This document shows, piece after piece, positions 5,932 through 7,036 of a stretch of 7,036 nucleotides of DNA. Where the stretch lies: the NCBI GenBank assembly GCA_002494215.1, contig DLBF01000068.1, positions 832-7,867 on the forward strand. The letters run 5' to 3'. The notes under the pieces were generated by a model. That model was not told the DNA's origin and ran no database searches. It was given only the letters and a program-made list of their open reading frames with translations. Numbering within the stretch: position 1 is the first letter of the stretch; every line of letters starts with the position of its first letter. The position numbers and the translations under genes were made by a program. This DNA is from Prevotellaceae bacterium UBA7028. Lineage in GTDB: Bacteria > Bacteroidota > Bacteroidia > Bacteroidales > Bacteroidaceae.

Positions 5932-6705
5932 TTATCTCACAGGTTGCAGCAGGTGCAGGGGGAACTTTCGTGTTGCTTTATGGGTTGGCCTTTGCATTTG
6001 GATGGGGTATCGGTCTTTCATCCATACTGCTATGCTGTCCATCCATAGGCTGGCAGCTCCGAAGGTGGGGTGAACGCGGTCGGAACCACGTTTCAGGGTA
6101 AGACGGCGACTGTCGAAGTACCGCTCGTCCCCTACGCATTGCTGAACCATATTATTAAATCCCGTATCGCCCTTCCATGTGGGAATGCCTATCCACACAA
6201 AAGGTCTTCCCTCCATGCGGTCTATGATTTGGCGGATGAAGGCTTCTCTTTCTTTGGGTGCTTTTAGGAACTGTTCGTTACCTCCTAAGCATACCATAAA
6301 GAAGGTGGGGTGATATTTGTGAATATAATGTTGCAAGGTGTCGGATGTGGCCCATAATTTGGTGGTGGAGTTGTACCATATCACGCGTGCCAAATCGTAT
6401 CCGTTCTCCTGAGCATAATCGGCCATACGTCGCACCAACCCTTCGGCCATAGAGTCGCCAAAGAAGAGAATGCGTTGGATCGTTGTGTCAGAAGAAGCCT
6501 CCCCCGTCCCCTCCAAGGGAGGGGTGATTGTACAAGGTGCGACAGAGTCCCTCACCTCTCCTTTGGAGGGGCTAAGTGAGGCTTTTAAGTCTATCTTGCT
6601 GAGAGTCCAGCCCGGAGGCGGCAATTGAATAGGGCATAAGGCATAAGCAACCACAAAAATAAGTGGCAACGCTAAAATGGCAATTACCTTAGCATACAAC
6701 TTCAT
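5932..6705 (-). CDS. SGNH/GDSL-type hydrolase with N-terminal membrane anchor
   Basis: This 257-residue protein has an N-terminal hydrophobic segment (about 5-24, a signal anchor or uncleaved signal), a proline-rich linker, and an SGNH hydrolase domain from about residue 77. Catalytic blocks are visible: FFGDSMAEG (81-89, nucleophile Ser85), GGNEQF (141-146, Asn143), and SDRVHPT (208-214) supplying the Asp209/His212 pair. It would act outside the cytoplasmic membrane as an acetyltransferase or esterase on a glycan, working with the adjacent MBOAT protein that supplies the acyl group. Residues 42-71 (SLSPSKGEVRDS and TPPLEGTGEAS are typical parts) are encoded by a 90-bp double-hairpin insertion, exactly 30 codons, between anchor and catalytic domain. 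The start at 6705 is 38 nt past the tmRNA 3' end. The gene may be read from the ssrA promoter. Confidence 0.88.
   Translation of the reverse strand: MKLYAKVIAILALPLIFVVAYALCPIQLPPPGWTLSKIDLKASLSPSKGEVRDSVAPCTITPPLEGTGEASSDTTIQRILFFGDSMAEGLVRRMADYAQENGYDLARVIWYNSTTKLWATSDTLQHYIHKYHPTFFMVCLGGNEQFLKAPKEREAFIRQIIDRMEGRPFVWIGIPTWKGDTGFNNMVQQCVGDERYFDSRRLTLKRGSDRVHPTFGAASLWMDSIAVWMKDRYPIQMQRPTHKATRKFPLHLLQPVR
6495..6584. mobile_element. 90-bp MITE-like double-hairpin insertion inside the SGNH gene
   Basis: The unit begins AAGCCTC and ends GAGGCTT, a perfect 7-bp terminal inversion. Inside are two hairpin repeats facing outward: copy D1, stem CCCCTCC/GGAGGGG (6508-6514 with 6518-6524), and copy D2, stem CCTCTCC/GGAGGGG (6555-6561 with 6565-6571, one G-T wobble). 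D2 can extend with CCTCAC/GTGAGG (6550-6555 with 6576-6581). The length is 90 bp with no stop in the SGNH frame, so it adds 30 residues. Its layout is that of the DUF559 unit without the gene. No clear target duplication is seen. Confidence 0.55.
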
Positions 6706-6743
6706 ACTAATCTTAGTTGCTTTTCCCTATCCTCCCTAATGAG

Positions 6744-7036
6744 TGGAGCTGGAGGGGATTGAACCCTCGTCCAAACAGGGACGTCCTGTGCTTTCTACAC
6801 GCTTATCCCAGCCTTCGATTTTCGAGTGCAGACAAGACCTGAGCCACCAATCTGCACCTTATCCTCTAAATCTCACCCACAACGCGAGGCCGTTATGAGC
6901 TATCCCCGATTTTGCTGTGCCACTTTGCCTGGATGCTTCGGAGCAACAGCTCCAGAGTGACATCTCGTCTCAGCACCTGGTGCCGAGATAAAGCCTGTAA
7001 TCTACTGTGCTTCGATTAGGCAGCGAGAGCGTAGTT
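6744..7036 (-). ncRNA. ssrA: tmRNA (3' part, tag end included)
   Basis: Reading leftward from the window edge, the resume ORF gives AAC TAC GCT CTC GCT GCC TAA (7036-7016), that is NYALAA followed by a stop, the ending expected of a Bacteroidota tmRNA tag. After it come strong hairpins suited to the tmRNA pseudoknot region: ATCTCG/CGAGAT with GCACC/GGTGC, and CTGGAGC/GCTCC. The tRNA-like 3' end follows, with T-stem GAGGG, loop TTCAATC, stem CCCTC (6768-6752), acceptor strand CAGCTCC (6751-6745) and discriminator A at 6744. The next bases are CTC, so the terminal CCA is not encoded and must be added after transcription. The 5' part, including the tRNA-like 5' half and the tag start, is outside the window. 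tmRNA rescues stalled ribosomes with SmpB. Confidence 0.95.
7016..7036 (-). other. tmRNA proteolysis tag, C-terminal end (NYALAA + stop)
   Basis: Six sense codons and TAA are visible at the window edge. The hydrophobic ALAA end is the degron recognised by ClpXP-type proteases. The first tag codons are not in the window. Confidence 0.9.

Noticed and set aside
6744..6768. Integration (att) site at the 3' end of ssrA
   Set aside because: tmRNA 3' ends are common integration targets, but I found no second copy of this segment in the window and no integrase; the neighbours look like ordinary chromosomal genes.
6752..6768. Sixth copy of the GC-rich hairpin repeat
   Set aside because: The GAGGG/CCCTC pairing is the T-stem of tmRNA with its normal 7-nt T-loop, so the resemblance is coincidental.

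Overview
The window looks like a piece of a Bacteroidota chromosome, most likely Prevotella or a close relative. The evidence is a minus-strand tmRNA whose tag ends in NYALAA, a TTTG / TAnnTTTG promoter pair with a 20-bp spacer, starts without strong Shine-Dalgarno sequences, and the gene families present. The assignment to Prevotella itself is an inference. Almost everything lies on the minus strand; only the HD-domain gene is on the plus strand.

Layout, low to high coordinates. Positions 1-194 hold the N-terminus of a HerA-like ATPase (DUF853/YjgR type), which sits downstream of a DUF389 membrane protein gene (232-1590) and probably forms an operon with it. The intergenic region 1591-1746 carries the DUF389 promoter and separates it from the divergent HD-domain gene (1747-2370). 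A convergent hairpin terminator (2372-2411) closes the HD gene on one side and the leftward transcripts on the other. Next, in leftward transcription order, come a stand-alone AICAR transformylase (3122-4303), a DUF559 endonuclease-like gene (2671-3048) and a short lysine-rich ORF (2421-2681). At the right are an AlgI/DltB-type MBOAT acyltransferase (4421-5830), an SGNH/GDSL hydrolase with a membrane anchor (5932-6705), and the ssrA tmRNA gene, which runs off the window (6744-7036). The MBOAT and SGNH proteins are the usual pairing for O-acylation of an exported glycan.

Two kinds of non-genic structure stand out. The first is a GC-rich hairpin repeat family with five recognisable copies. One inverted pair (2613-2647 and 3081-3115, 31 of 35 positions identical after inversion) brackets the AT-rich DUF559 gene like terminal inverted repeats. 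A second inverted pair forms a compact 90-bp unit (6495-6584) lying in frame inside the SGNH gene, and there is one solo copy (5895-5930). I infer a small mobile unit: a DUF559-bearing version plus a short MITE-like version. This is the strongest candidate here for an undescribed system.

The second is a set of tandem arrays, all with a 7-bp period but unrelated unit sequences, in the spacers around the MBOAT gene. The largest (nearly nine units, 5833-5894) ends 2 nt before the MBOAT start codon and is a candidate phase-variable or expression-tuning tract. No spacer without a gene exceeds 300 bases.
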